From CAWCON01 sp963797185 (lineage in GTDB: Bacteria > Patescibacteriota > Saccharimonadia > Saccharimonadales > UBA4665): a DNA stretch of 64,000 bases. A program made the translations under genes and the position numbers. The stretch is taken from the NCBI GenBank assembly GCA_963797185.1, contig CAWCON010000001.1:415077-479076 (forward strand). Direction: 5' to 3'. The notes under the pieces were generated by a model that was not told the origin of the DNA, did not search any database, and saw only the letters and a list, made by a program, of their open reading frames with translations. This document shows positions 1-7,229 of this stretch, in pieces (the stretch's first letter is position 1; the number at the start of each line of letters is the position of its first letter).

Positions 1-290
1 TTTCGCAGCTCAGGTAAATCGGCGCTTGCTGCCTCAAGCGGTAGTTGGAATAATGTGATTTTATCAGGCAGAAGTTTGGTTGCGCCCTGTCGACGACTGA
101 GAGGGATGCCTTCATAAAGGCCAAACAGAGTTTGATCGCCGCGCAATTGCAACGAACGTCGTTGTTCGAGACTGGGTTCATCTTCAATAATGAAGGCAAC
201 ATTTTTTAAGTTATCAACGTAGCGCGACGGTAACGAGGAAATTGCCTTGTTAATAATATCTTCAAAATCATCATGGGTGATATGAAACAT
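1..290 (-). CDS. Zincin-like metallopeptidase family protein, N-terminal part (cut by window edge)
   Basis: The minus-strand frame from the ATG at 290 runs open to the window edge (about 96 residues seen). It reads MFHITHDDFEDII, then NVAFIIEDEP, LFGLYEGIPL and DKITLFQLPLE, the conserved N-terminal half of the small zincin-like metallopeptidase family (PF06262). The family's HExxH zinc motif lies nearer the C-terminus and would be outside the window, so catalysis cannot be confirmed. The start is supported by an extended -10 box (TGT-TATAGT, 297-305, minus strand) six bases before the ATG and no Shine-Dalgarno, the leaderless arrangement seen at many genes here. It follows the zwf terminator, so it is its own transcription unit. 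The physiological substrate of the family is unknown. Confidence 0.8.
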   Translation of the reverse strand, partial: MFHITHDDFEDIINKAISSLPSRYVDNLKNVAFIIEDEPSLEQRRSLQLRGDQTLFGLYEGIPLSRRQGATKLLPDKITLFQLPLEAASADLPELR

Positions 291-296
291 AGTCAC

Positions 297-305
297 ACTA
301 TAACA
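297..305 (-). promoter_or_regulatory. Extended -10 promoter of the metallopeptidase gene (leaderless)
   Basis: Minus strand TGT followed by TATAGT, then six bases, then ATG at 290. Transcription should start at or within a base or two of the start codon. Confidence 0.6.
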
Positions 306-317
306 AAACTAGCTATC

Positions 318-348
318 AAAATTTAAAAAGCCCCGTACATGGGGCTTT
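318..348 (-). terminator. Intrinsic terminator of the gnd-zwf operon
   Basis: On the minus strand AAAGCCCC, loop ATGTAC, GGGGCTTT, then a T-rich tail: an 8-bp stem followed by TTAAATTTT. It lies about 75 bases after the zwf stop codon and before the next minus-strand gene. On the plus strand no T-tract follows, so it acts for the minus strand. Confidence 0.85.
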
Positions 349-424
349 GTGCTGGTGCCTAATGTGATTCGGGCTCTCTACCAAGCACTAGCATCATTAC
401 ACAGCAAACACTGGTTGTTGTATG

Positions 425-1795
425 TTAGGATTCCGACAATTTGAGTGTGCTGTTTGTCACAACTTCATCAGGCTGTGAATCTTTGTCGTAAAAACGAAGG
501 TCATCGGAGTGCATTGACCACTCGATCAGGATAGGTTCGATTACCTTCCATGAACTCAGCACTTCGTCACTCGATGTAAATAAACTTCGATCTGACCGAA
601 TCGCATCTAAAAAGACTCGTTCGTATGCGTCAGGCAAGACTACATTATCTTTAGCCAACGAGAACGATAACTCTACTTTCTCCACGTCTCGATCATAGCC
701 TGGCTTTTTTGCCCAGAGACAGACTTCAATACCTTCGTTAGGTTGAATATGAAAAATCAGCTCATTTGATTCTGTGGCGTCAACTTTCCGATAGTAAACT
801 TTTATCTCAGTCGACTTATTGGCAAGGTGTTTGCCTGTTGTTAACGTGATAGGTACTCCTACCCAGTTTGGATCATCAGAATGAAGCGTCAGTGACACGA
901 ATGTTTCGGTTGTAGAGTGAGGGTTTTTAACTTCCTCACGATAACCCTTATATTGTGCTCGGATAACAGTTTTGTGAAGTATCTCATCTCGAACACAATG
1001 AAGTTGTTGGAGTGCTTCCAACCTTTTTTTCGGGACCGTTTGCCAACTTCCTTTGTTAGGCAGTTTCATTAAACATAAAGCCGCTAACTGCAGTAGATGG
1101 CTTTGGACAACATCTCGCAGAGCACCAGTTTGCTCATAAAAAATTGCTCGGTCTTCAATACCAATTTTTTCAAAAGCATTGATCTCAATCTTTTCAATAA
1201 AATCTTTATTCCATGTTCGTTTAAAGATTGAGTTATCGTTACGGAAAACAAGAAGGTTTTGGGTCATCTCTTTAGCAAGATAGTGGTCAATGCGGTAAAT
1301 TTGATCCTCACTAAACGAGTGACTTAAGTGATCAATAAACTCTTTAGCCGATACGTAGTCACTTCCAAATGGTTTTTCAAGCAGTAACTTTGTTCCTTCA
1401 ACTTTTGCAATCCCTGATTTGCCAAGACACTCTACGATTGGGCTGGATACTTGGGGAGGAACTGAGAGATAAAATAATCGTTGGGAGGTGCGCCCAGCCT
1501 TGCCCTCCAGATCGTCTAAGTATTTTGCCAGTTTGTCATATTCCGATGGGTTGGCAAGGTCCATCTGATACATTTTAGTATGCTCAGCCAAGTAATCCGT
1601 ACTTACTTCATTCGGCAACTCATCAAGTAGTTGATTTGTGCTGACATCTCTTCTTGATATGCCGAGAATCTGAAAGTCGTCAGGGAGCATCTTGGCTGTA
1701 GCAAGCTTGGCGATAGACGGCAGTAAGTATCGTTTTGATAGATCACCAGTAATACCAATGATGATCAAAATACTTGGAGTTGATATTTTGTTCAT
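425..1795 (-). CDS. zwf: Glucose-6-phosphate 1-dehydrogenase
   Basis: Oxidises glucose 6-phosphate to 6-phosphogluconolactone with NAD(P)+, the entry step of the oxidative pentose phosphate pathway, in the cytosol. The N-terminal Rossmann motif reads GITGDLSKR (family GASGDLTKR), and the substrate-binding signature is RIDHYLAKE (family RIDHYLGKE) about residues 168-176, followed by the conserved stretch around LRDVVQSHLLQL. Length is 456 residues against about 480-500 in typical bacterial enzymes, so it is slightly trimmed. Its start overlaps the stop of the upstream 6-phosphogluconate dehydrogenase by four bases, so the two are co-transcribed and probably translationally coupled. An intrinsic terminator follows. 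No 6-phosphogluconolactonase is visible between or beside them. Confidence 0.95.
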   Translation of the reverse strand: MNKISTPSILIIIGITGDLSKRYLLPSIAKLATAKMLPDDFQILGISRRDVSTNQLLDELPNEVSTDYLAEHTKMYQMDLANPSEYDKLAKYLDDLEGKAGRTSQRLFYLSVPPQVSSPIVECLGKSGIAKVEGTKLLLEKPFGSDYVSAKEFIDHLSHSFSEDQIYRIDHYLAKEMTQNLLVFRNDNSIFKRTWNKDFIEKIEINAFEKIGIEDRAIFYEQTGALRDVVQSHLLQLAALCLMKLPNKGSWQTVPKKRLEALQQLHCVRDEILHKTVIRAQYKGYREEVKNPHSTTETFVSLTLHSDDPNWVGVPITLTTGKHLANKSTEIKVYYRKVDATESNELIFHIQPNEGIEVCLWAKKPGYDRDVEKVELSFSLAKDNVVLPDAYERVFLDAIRSDRSLFTSSDEVLSSWKVIEPILIEWSMHSDDLRFYDKDSQPDEVVTNSTLKLSES

Positions 1796-2688
1796 GGCTT
1801 ATTTACCGGGTGTCCGCCAAAACGATTACGTGTTGCGGCCAGTAACTTTGTTGCGTAGTTTATGTCGCCGTGCTGACTCGCTAAACGTGCATCGAGAGCA
1901 GCTTGGATTACAGACATATTAATGCCGTGAGCTTTGGCCACATCTAATGACCAGCGTGCTTCTCCGGACTCGGCAACATAACCATCAACATCAGACAAGT
2001 CCTGATCATTCTTCATAATGCCGGTAATGGTTTCGTTTAAGAGCGATTCAATAATGCTTCCGTGTTGCCAAACGTCGCCGACAGTTGCCAGATCGATCGT
2101 GTTATATGGTCCTTCTTTTAATAGTCGGTAACCTTCAGCATATGACTCCATCAGCCCGTACTCGATAGCGTTGTGTACCATTTTTACAAAATGTCCTGAT
2201 CCACTTGGTCCGAGGTAAGCCCAACCTTTTGTTTGAGCGAGACTATTTAAAATTTCTGAAATTTGGTCAACTACTAATTTATCGCCGCCAACCATTAACG
2301 AATAACCGTTTTCCTCACCGAGAATTCCGCCACTTGTACCAACATCAATTAAGTCGACTTGCTTATCTGCCGTACGCTTAGCCCGAGCTATTGTTAGTCG
2401 GTAATCTGAATTACCACCATCAATTATTATTGCATGCGGTGGAAGATGCTCAAGCAGTTGATCTACCTCTTGATCTACAAGATTCGAGGGGATCATGAGC
2501 CAAATCACTGGACGGTCTAATTGGTTTATAAGATTGACCCGGTCGGTAGCTTCAGTTGCTCCAGCGCTAACAGCGGCTGCTATTGCTGTTTTGTTAACGT
2601 CTTCCACAACTACAGTATGGCCAGCCTTTAACAGCCGCGTTACCATACGGCTACCCATCTTACCAAGTCCGATGAATCCAATTTTCAT
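1792..2688 (-). CDS. gnd: 6-phosphogluconate dehydrogenase, decarboxylating (short type)
   Basis: Converts 6-phosphogluconate to ribulose 5-phosphate and CO2 with NAD(P)H formation. The N-terminal dinucleotide fold starts MKIGFIGLGKMGSRM. The family signatures DVGTSGGILGEENG (about residues 115-128) and GPSGSGHFVKMVHN with the catalytic lysine (about 161-174) are intact, followed by the ExxESYAEGY-like helix. At 298 residues it belongs to the short Gnd/YqeC-type class rather than the 470-residue E. coli class. It is the first gene of the gnd-zwf operon. A TATAAT box lies 17 bases before the ATG, giving a leader of only about ten bases. Cofactor preference cannot be told from what I see. Confidence 0.93.
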   Translation of the reverse strand: MKIGFIGLGKMGSRMVTRLLKAGHTVVVEDVNKTAIAAAVSAGATEATDRVNLINQLDRPVIWLMIPSNLVDQEVDQLLEHLPPHAIIIDGGNSDYRLTIARAKRTADKQVDLIDVGTSGGILGEENGYSLMVGGDKLVVDQISEILNSLAQTKGWAYLGPSGSGHFVKMVHNAIEYGLMESYAEGYRLLKEGPYNTIDLATVGDVWQHGSIIESLLNETITGIMKNDQDLSDVDGYVAESGEARWSLDVAKAHGINMSVIQAALDARLASQHGDINYATKLLAATRNRFGGHPVNKP

Positions 2689-2705
2689 ATGTTGATGCTG
2701 AGTTT

Positions 2706-2711
2706 ATTATA
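2706..2711 (-). promoter_or_regulatory. -10 box of the gnd-zwf operon
   Basis: Minus-strand TATAAT, 17 bases before the gnd ATG, implying a leader of roughly ten bases. No clear Shine-Dalgarno is seen in that leader. Confidence 0.5.
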
Positions 2712-2898
2712 AACCACGATCGACGTATTTGCTGATAAGCTTTGGGTAAATGATTACTAGTGACGTTGGCTACCCTCTAGACCAAAGCGGCATTGAATAG
2801 ACTGGGCATAGTGCTTATGTATGTAATATAATTTATCTATTGTCATATTTATGTAGATGATATATAACCTAATACACAGATAACTTAAGGGGAGCTCA

Positions 2899-3435
2899 AT
2901 GAAAAAGGTCTTTCAAACTCTACTACTTGCAATATTAAGTACGGGATGTCTTGTTGGTGTAGCCGCCGCACAATCAACGGTTAGCAATAGCGGTCCTGAC
3001 TCAAGCACAACAAGTGACTCGAGCCAATCGAATAACACGAATGTGAACTGTACTAATAATATCGATATCAACAATAGCAATTCACAAACTGCAAATTCAG
3101 GTAGCGCTACTACTGGCAGCAACACAAGTGGTGGCAGCTCTACGTCGGGGAGTTCTAGCAATAGTAACAGTTCGTCAACGAGTGTAGGTACGGACTGTGC
3201 TAATACAACCTCAACAACAACCACTCCAGGCATGGGCGGTGGCAGTCCCGCTGCTACTACTCCAACAACTTCATCAACACCAGTAGCTATGACAACCACT
3301 GCAGCTACGGCTCTCCCTAACACTGGTAGTGATACTGTCGTAAATACGGCCATAATTGGCGTAGCTCTATTTGTAGGCGCAATACTTCTATCACGTCTGG
3401 CTGTATTTGCTTATCGCACAGTTTCTCTTAAGTAA
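2899..3435 (+). CDS. LPXTG-anchored Ser/Thr-rich surface protein
   Basis: A 178-residue secreted protein, probably fixed to the cell wall by the sortase encoded next door. It has a signal peptide (MKK, hydrophobic core, cleavage near AAA-Q at about residue 24). A body of about 110 residues is almost all Ser, Thr, Asn and Gly with two cysteines in similar NxNC/GTDC contexts. The sorting signal is LPNTG at 139-143, then a hydrophobic helix and a short basic tail ending RTVSLK. The low-complexity body looks like a flexible stalk and would be a natural target for O-glycosylation; that part is inference. Start set by the AAGGGGAG ribosome site eight bases upstream. It leads a three-gene operon with the sortase and a glycosyltransferase. 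No known binding domain is present. Confidence 0.85.
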   Translation: MKKVFQTLLLAILSTGCLVGVAAAQSTVSNSGPDSSTTSDSSQSNNTNVNCTNNIDINNSNSQTANSGSATTGSNTSGGSSTSGSSSNSNSSSTSVGTDCANTTSTTTTPGMGGGSPAATTPTTSSTPVAMTTTAATALPNTGSDTVVNTAIIGVALFVGAILLSRLAVFAYRTVSLK

Positions 3436-3448
3436 CAGCATACCTACT

Positions 3449-4057
3449 ATGGTTATCCGTTATTTGTCGGGAGGGAAAGCCAGTTTCTATGTTAAGGCTG
3501 CCGCTGTCTACCTTTTGACTATTGTCTTTCTCTGGTACATTGTTCGCCCTGCCAGCTCTTTGGCGCAAAGCCGAATAGTCTCAATTACCAAACCTTCAAT
3601 TCCTGCTCACTCATATATCGAAAAAGTTCCTCTAGTATCGGGTATCCCCACCCAGATTGTCATACCGAGTGAATCGGTCAATTTGCCGATAGATGAAGGT
3701 TACTATAACGCTTCAAATGCAACGTGGACACTCAGTGGCTACAAAACGCAGTTTGCTATGAGTAGTGCTTTGGCCAATAATCTGAATGGAGAGACATTCA
3801 TCTATGGGCATAACAATGATTATGTTTTTGGTGCGCTGCGACACCATACCCCTCAAGTAGGCTCAACGGCGTTGCTCTACACTTCTAATGGTCATATATT
3901 TTCATATATTTTCGAGAGTTCGATGAGCGTTAGTCCTAGTGATGTGGCTGTACTTGATTATGCAGGACCGCCAATTCTAATTATCCAAACTTGCACCGGA
4001 AGCCTTAACGAATGGCGCACCATGTACAAATTTGATTTCTATAAAGTTATGCAATGA
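3449..4057 (+). CDS. Sortase family transpeptidase
   Basis: Cleaves LPXTG-type signals and joins the protein to a cell-wall amine; membrane-anchored and extracytoplasmic. With the start at 3449 it has 202 residues: an N-terminal membrane helix (about 16-33) and a sortase beta-barrel with the triad His121 (in FIYGHNN), Cys182 (in IIQTCTGS) and Arg190 (in NEWRTMYKF). Longer starts overlap the end of the LPXTG gene; I prefer 3449, just after its stop, but no good ribosome site separates the options. The stop overlaps the next gene's ATG by four bases. Its neighbour upstream carries LPNTG, making substrate and enzyme a pair. The class (E/F-like or other) cannot be decided by eye. Confidence 0.85.
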   Translation: MVIRYLSGGKASFYVKAAAVYLLTIVFLWYIVRPASSLAQSRIVSITKPSIPAHSYIEKVPLVSGIPTQIVIPSESVNLPIDEGYYNASNATWTLSGYKTQFAMSSALANNLNGETFIYGHNNDYVFGALRHHTPQVGSTALLYTSNGHIFSYIFESSMSVSPSDVAVLDYAGPPILIIQTCTGSLNEWRTMYKFDFYKVMQ

Positions 4058-5361
4058 TTATTGAGCAATCAATAGTGCCAAGCATAATACTGGTTGCAAT
4101 TACCAGCTTATTAATGATGGTTATGCGTGTGGTCGGTGCCAATATTTATGATATGACTCAAGCAAGGCAAGCGCATGATCGGCGGGTACATCCATTTTTG
4201 AGGCGTTATCGAAAACGGCCGTTGGTGAGTGTAATCGTTCCAGTTAGAGATGGTGAAGACGATATCGAGGCTTGCATTCAAAGTATCGTAAGGAGTTCGT
4301 ATAAAAATATCGAAATAGCGGTTGTAGACAACCTCTCAGTAGATAGAACAAAGATTAAAGTTAAAGGTATGATCTCACAATATCCTGACGTATCTATTAG
4401 GTTGATGGAGCTAAGGACACGAGTCGATAGATTGGCCTCAATATATAGAGTTTTTCAGGGGCATTGCCACGGTGAGATTGTCGTCGTTCTTGATGCTGCT
4501 GTAACTATCGATAGACATGCTATACGTAGGGCAGTCACTCATTTTAATACTAACGATACGACCCAGGTTATCAATGCTAAACAAATCGTACGATCCCCAC
4601 ATAGTATTACTGGCTTGCTAGAGACATATCGTGATCTGACCATAAATATATCGCAGAAATCAGCGAGTGTCTTTCAGCTCAATTGTTATCCCGGCCAGTG
4701 TATATTTTATAAAAGACAATTATTGCAATCAGTCCTGAGATTCTCAGCCAAAAATAAACGATTAAATCGTAAACGTCTGGTTAATACCTCGGCCTTTCTG
4801 AAACAAGGTGTTCAAAGCGGATACTGTCACTATGCCAATGACGTCATAGTATACAGCCGCGCGCCAGCAAAATTTCGAGGACTATTAAGTCAACAAAGTC
4901 AGTTATCACAAACCAGAGCTTGGTTGTCCAATGATTACCATTTGATGTCCACCGGAAGAAGCGGTAAGTATAAGAGGCTCTTGGCGTTGTATCATTTGTT
5001 AATCGTTATTGCGGTGGTGGTCACCTTTCTGCTCGCTCCACCACTCATTACTTACTTTATATACCTTGCTGTTCGTTTACACGAACCAACTCTATTGGTT
5101 CTGGTTATAGTAGCAGTAACGGCCTGGTTGCTTTTTGCTGTATGGGGAGATGAAGATTTGCGGTGGAGACAAAAAATTGTCTATAGCTTCGGTATACCCA
5201 TCACCTATGGGGCTCTTTACCTAGCAACTTGGTTAAAAATCTTCTCATTATGTCGCCTATTTACGAACGGTGGTTACTATTTCATTAAACGAACCATCGC
5301 GAACAACGCGCTTGTCGGGCTAATTAAGAGAGTTTATTTTTCAACAAAAGTCAGTGCGTAA
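4054..5361 (+). CDS. Membrane-bound family 2 glycosyltransferase-like protein
   Basis: A 435-residue protein with an N-terminal membrane helix (about 8-27). A GT-A glycosyltransferase domain follows, opening with PLVSVIVPVRDGEDDIEACI and including AVVDNLSVDRT. The C-terminus holds a membrane region with several helices (about 305-390). The usual DxD metal site is replaced by VVLDAAVTID, so one aspartate is missing and activity is uncertain. It overlaps the sortase gene by four bases and is the last gene of the LPXTG-sortase operon, which suggests it modifies the Ser/Thr-rich surface protein or makes a cell-wall glycan; this is inference. Its end overlaps the convergent helicase gene by 28 bases, so the two mRNAs are antisense at their tails. 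Confidence 0.75.
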   Translation: MIIEQSIVPSIILVAITSLLMMVMRVVGANIYDMTQARQAHDRRVHPFLRRYRKRPLVSVIVPVRDGEDDIEACIQSIVRSSYKNIEIAVVDNLSVDRTKIKVKGMISQYPDVSIRLMELRTRVDRLASIYRVFQGHCHGEIVVVLDAAVTIDRHAIRRAVTHFNTNDTTQVINAKQIVRSPHSITGLLETYRDLTINISQKSASVFQLNCYPGQCIFYKRQLLQSVLRFSAKNKRLNRKRLVNTSAFLKQGVQSGYCHYANDVIVYSRAPAKFRGLLSQQSQLSQTRAWLSNDYHLMSTGRSGKYKRLLALYHLLIVIAVVVTFLLAPPLITYFIYLAVRLHEPTLLVLVIVAVTAWLLFAVWGDEDLRWRQKIVYSFGIPITYGALYLATWLKIFSLCRLFTNGGYYFIKRTIANNALVGLIKRVYFSTKVSA

Positions 5362-6527
5362 CCAGCTCGTCCTGCTCGTCCTGCTCGTCCGATACGGTGA
5401 ACGTAGTCACCGTAAGATTGTGGTAAAGAGTAGTTGACTACATGGGTTATGTCGACAACGTCGATACCACGAGCAGCCACATCAGTAGCAACAAGTACCT
5501 TTACTTGATTATCGCGAAACCTTTTTAGAGCGCGCTGACGTTGTGACTGTGATTTACCGCCATGGAGAGCGTCAGCATCAAAACCTCTTAGTTGTAGTTC
5601 TTTACATAGTCTTTCAACGCTTCGATGAGTGTCGTCAAAGACAAGTGTTTTGGTTACAGTTTTATCGAGTAAAAGATCCTGAAGTTTTCTAATTTTTTCT
5701 TCACTACCGGCATAGGTAACAATATTTTGGTCAACAAAATCACTAGTGTCGCCAGTTTTAACCATAACTTGAACAGGGTCTACTGAGAAACCATCAATGA
5801 TGGTTTTGACCTTACTGTCAAATGTTGCTGAGAAAAAGAACGATTGTCGTTTCTGGGCAGTTTTGCTCAGTATGTGACGGATATCGTTTATAAAGCCCAT
5901 ATCCAACATTCGGTCTACCTCATCGAGTACAACGATATTGTAATTCGATAAGTTTAATGTACCTCGTTCAGAATGATCTTTGATGCGACCAGGTGTGCCG
6001 ATGACAATTTGTGGTTTTTTACCGAGTGCTCGGATTTGAGGTCCCATTGCGACGCCGCCGATAAGTAAAGCCCCAAAAATACCACTGTTCTTTGCGATAC
6101 TGCGACATTGTTCTTCGATTTGCTCAGCTAATTCTCTGGTCGGTGCCATAATAAGTGCCGCTGCGTTTTTTTGCGATAGTAACTGATTAAGAATTGGTAC
6201 AGCGAAGGCTGCAGTTTTACCTGTGCCGGTATTAGCGATACCGACTATGTCCTTGCCAAGCATTCCTAAGGGAATTGTCTGATCTTGAATCGCAGAGGGA
6301 ACTGTGAAGCCTTTTTCATTGAGGTTGCTAAGAAGCAACGGGTTGAGGTTAAAATCAACGAAACTATGAGTCGGTTGGTACTCCGTTCCGTCAACGGGTT
6401 TTGCGCTTTGAATAAAACGGGTAGGGTTAATGTATTCCTTTTTTGGCCCGCGACTTGATGAACGGCCATATGTTGGGCGTTTATTACGATTGTAGCCACT
6501 TGGCTTCCTGTATTGAGAATAAGACAT
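5334..6527 (-). CDS. DEAD-box-family ATP-dependent RNA helicase (DEVD variant)
   Basis: Unwinds RNA duplexes; likely helps ribosome assembly or mRNA folding. Core motifs run in order: Q motif (VPSAIQDQTIP), Walker A (ANTGTGKTAA), PTRELAEQ, TPGRIKDH, motif II DEVD in place of DEAD, SAT, then C-terminal TLVFDDTHRSV, TDVAARGIDVVDI and HRIGRAGRAGRAG. An N-terminal basic Arg/Ser/Tyr tail of about 40 residues precedes the core; the protein stops only about ten residues after motif VI, so it lacks the usual C-terminal tail. A ribosome site AAGGA lies at 6538-6542 and may be masked by upstream sequence. It is divergent from an RRM protein, another RNA-handling gene. Confidence 0.9.
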   Translation of the reverse strand: MSYSQYRKPSGYNRNKRPTYGRSSSRGPKKEYINPTRFIQSAKPVDGTEYQPTHSFVDFNLNPLLLSNLNEKGFTVPSAIQDQTIPLGMLGKDIVGIANTGTGKTAAFAVPILNQLLSQKNAAALIMAPTRELAEQIEEQCRSIAKNSGIFGALLIGGVAMGPQIRALGKKPQIVIGTPGRIKDHSERGTLNLSNYNIVVLDEVDRMLDMGFINDIRHILSKTAQKRQSFFFSATFDSKVKTIIDGFSVDPVQVMVKTGDTSDFVDQNIVTYAGSEEKIRKLQDLLLDKTVTKTLVFDDTHRSVERLCKELQLRGFDADALHGGKSQSQRQRALKRFRDNQVKVLVATDVAARGIDVVDITHVVNYSLPQSYGDYVHRIGRAGRAGRAGYALTFVEK

Positions 6528-6531
6528 AAAA

Positions 6532-6613
6532 AATGAATCCTTTTTGATTAAATAGTTACTTTGTCGATTGTCTGCAATGAAATCGAGTCAATAACTACAA
6601 TCCCGGATTCATT
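6532..6613 (-). promoter_or_regulatory. Helicase mRNA leader with a helix that would mask the ribosome-binding site
   Basis: In the minus-strand leader the sequence AATGAATCC (6613-6605) is perfectly complementary to GGATTCATT (6540-6532), which includes part of the AAGGA ribosome site (6542-6538) of the helicase gene. The 9-bp pairing encloses about 64 bases. Pairing would block translation initiation, so the leader could act as a folding-sensitive or helicase-sensitive switch. Seen directly: the inverted repeat and the ribosome site. Inference: regulation. Confidence 0.5.
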
Positions 6614-6724
6614 AAAACAACTAAAGTAATATTAGCATAATTGATATAAAGAAGCAAGCTAAGAATCAAAAGTGTCTAGCAACTCGTTCTAAACAGTCGG
6701 CGATATGGATTAGTTCGTAAGTTA

Positions 6725-6859
6725 TGCTATAATCTATGTAAGCAAGTGGTTATTATAACCTCTCCGTTGTCATAAATAGTTCCGTTTAAAGAATTACGAT
6801 CGTCGCGGTTAGCAATATTAAACGCGAGCGATATAAACTAAATAAAAGGAATTATTAAG
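6725..6859 (+). promoter_or_regulatory. Promoter and structured 5' leader of the RRM protein gene
   Basis: An extended -10 box TGC-TATAAT (6725-6733) starts a leader of about 120 bases. The leader holds an imperfect hairpin at 6799-6832 (ATCG-TCGCG arms against CGCGA-GCGAT around an AT-rich loop) and then the ribosome site AAAAGGAA before the ATG at 6860. Most genes here have no leader, so a 120-base structured leader on an RNA-binding protein suggests autoregulation or cold response. Confidence 0.55.
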
Positions 6860-7162
6860 ATGGCAATGAAATTATATGTAGGCGGTTTAGCTTACAGCGT
6901 AACTGATAAAGAACTTGAAGAACTCTTTGCAGGTCAAGGTAAAGTAGTAAGTGCGATTGTTATTAAAGATCGTGATAGTGGACAATCAAAAGGCTTTGGC
7001 TTTGTAGAAATGGAAGATGCCAAAGAAGCTGAGACAGCTATCCAAGAGCTTAACGGCAAAGAAGTAAGTGGCCGTTCAATTATGGTTAACCAAGCACGTC
7101 CTCAAGAAGATCGACGCTCAGGCGGCGGTGGTGGTGGCGGTGGTTTTCGTCGCTCCTACTAG
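6860..7162 (+). CDS. Single-RRM glycine-rich RNA-binding protein
   Basis: A 100-residue cytosolic RNA-binding protein. The RRM fills residues 4-81, with RNP2 as LYVGGL and RNP1 as SKGFGFVEM holding the two ring-stacking aromatic positions. The tail is Arg/Gly-rich, ending in eight glycines and FRRSY. This is the layout of cyanobacterial and other bacterial Rbp proteins, which act as RNA chaperones in cold or stress. The start has a good ribosome site. It lies divergent from a DEAD-box helicase with 332 bases between, which makes a two-gene RNA-remodelling locus. Length and domain are typical of the family. Confidence 0.92.
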   Translation: MAMKLYVGGLAYSVTDKELEELFAGQGKVVSAIVIKDRDSGQSKGFGFVEMEDAKEAETAIQELNGKEVSGRSIMVNQARPQEDRRSGGGGGGGGFRRSY

Positions 7163-7229
7163 AACAAGCTTCTAGAAATCACACTAAGCTAGTTTTACAA
7201 GACTTAAGATTACTTAAGTTGAGTTCAAT

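Noticed and set aside
350..424. tRNA-like fragment on the minus strand (GGTAGAGAGC resembles a D arm) and a 9-bp imperfect stem
   Set aside because: No anticodon or T arm can be folded; it is probably the structured 3' untranslated region of zwf.
3040..3330. Possible tandem repeat or CRISPR-like array
   Set aside because: Only low-complexity Ser/Thr/Gly codons; no constant repeat with unique spacers.
2913..3353. 146-residue minus-strand frame with Val/Leu-rich sequence
   Set aside because: Antisense to the Ser/Thr-rich LPXTG gene; its composition is an artefact of the repeated Ser/Thr codons.
7159..7219. Two short inverted repeats (CTAGAA/TTCTAG and ACTTAA/TTAAGT) between the RRM and ligase genes
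   Set aside because: Stems of six AT-rich bases with no T-tract; may occur by chance.
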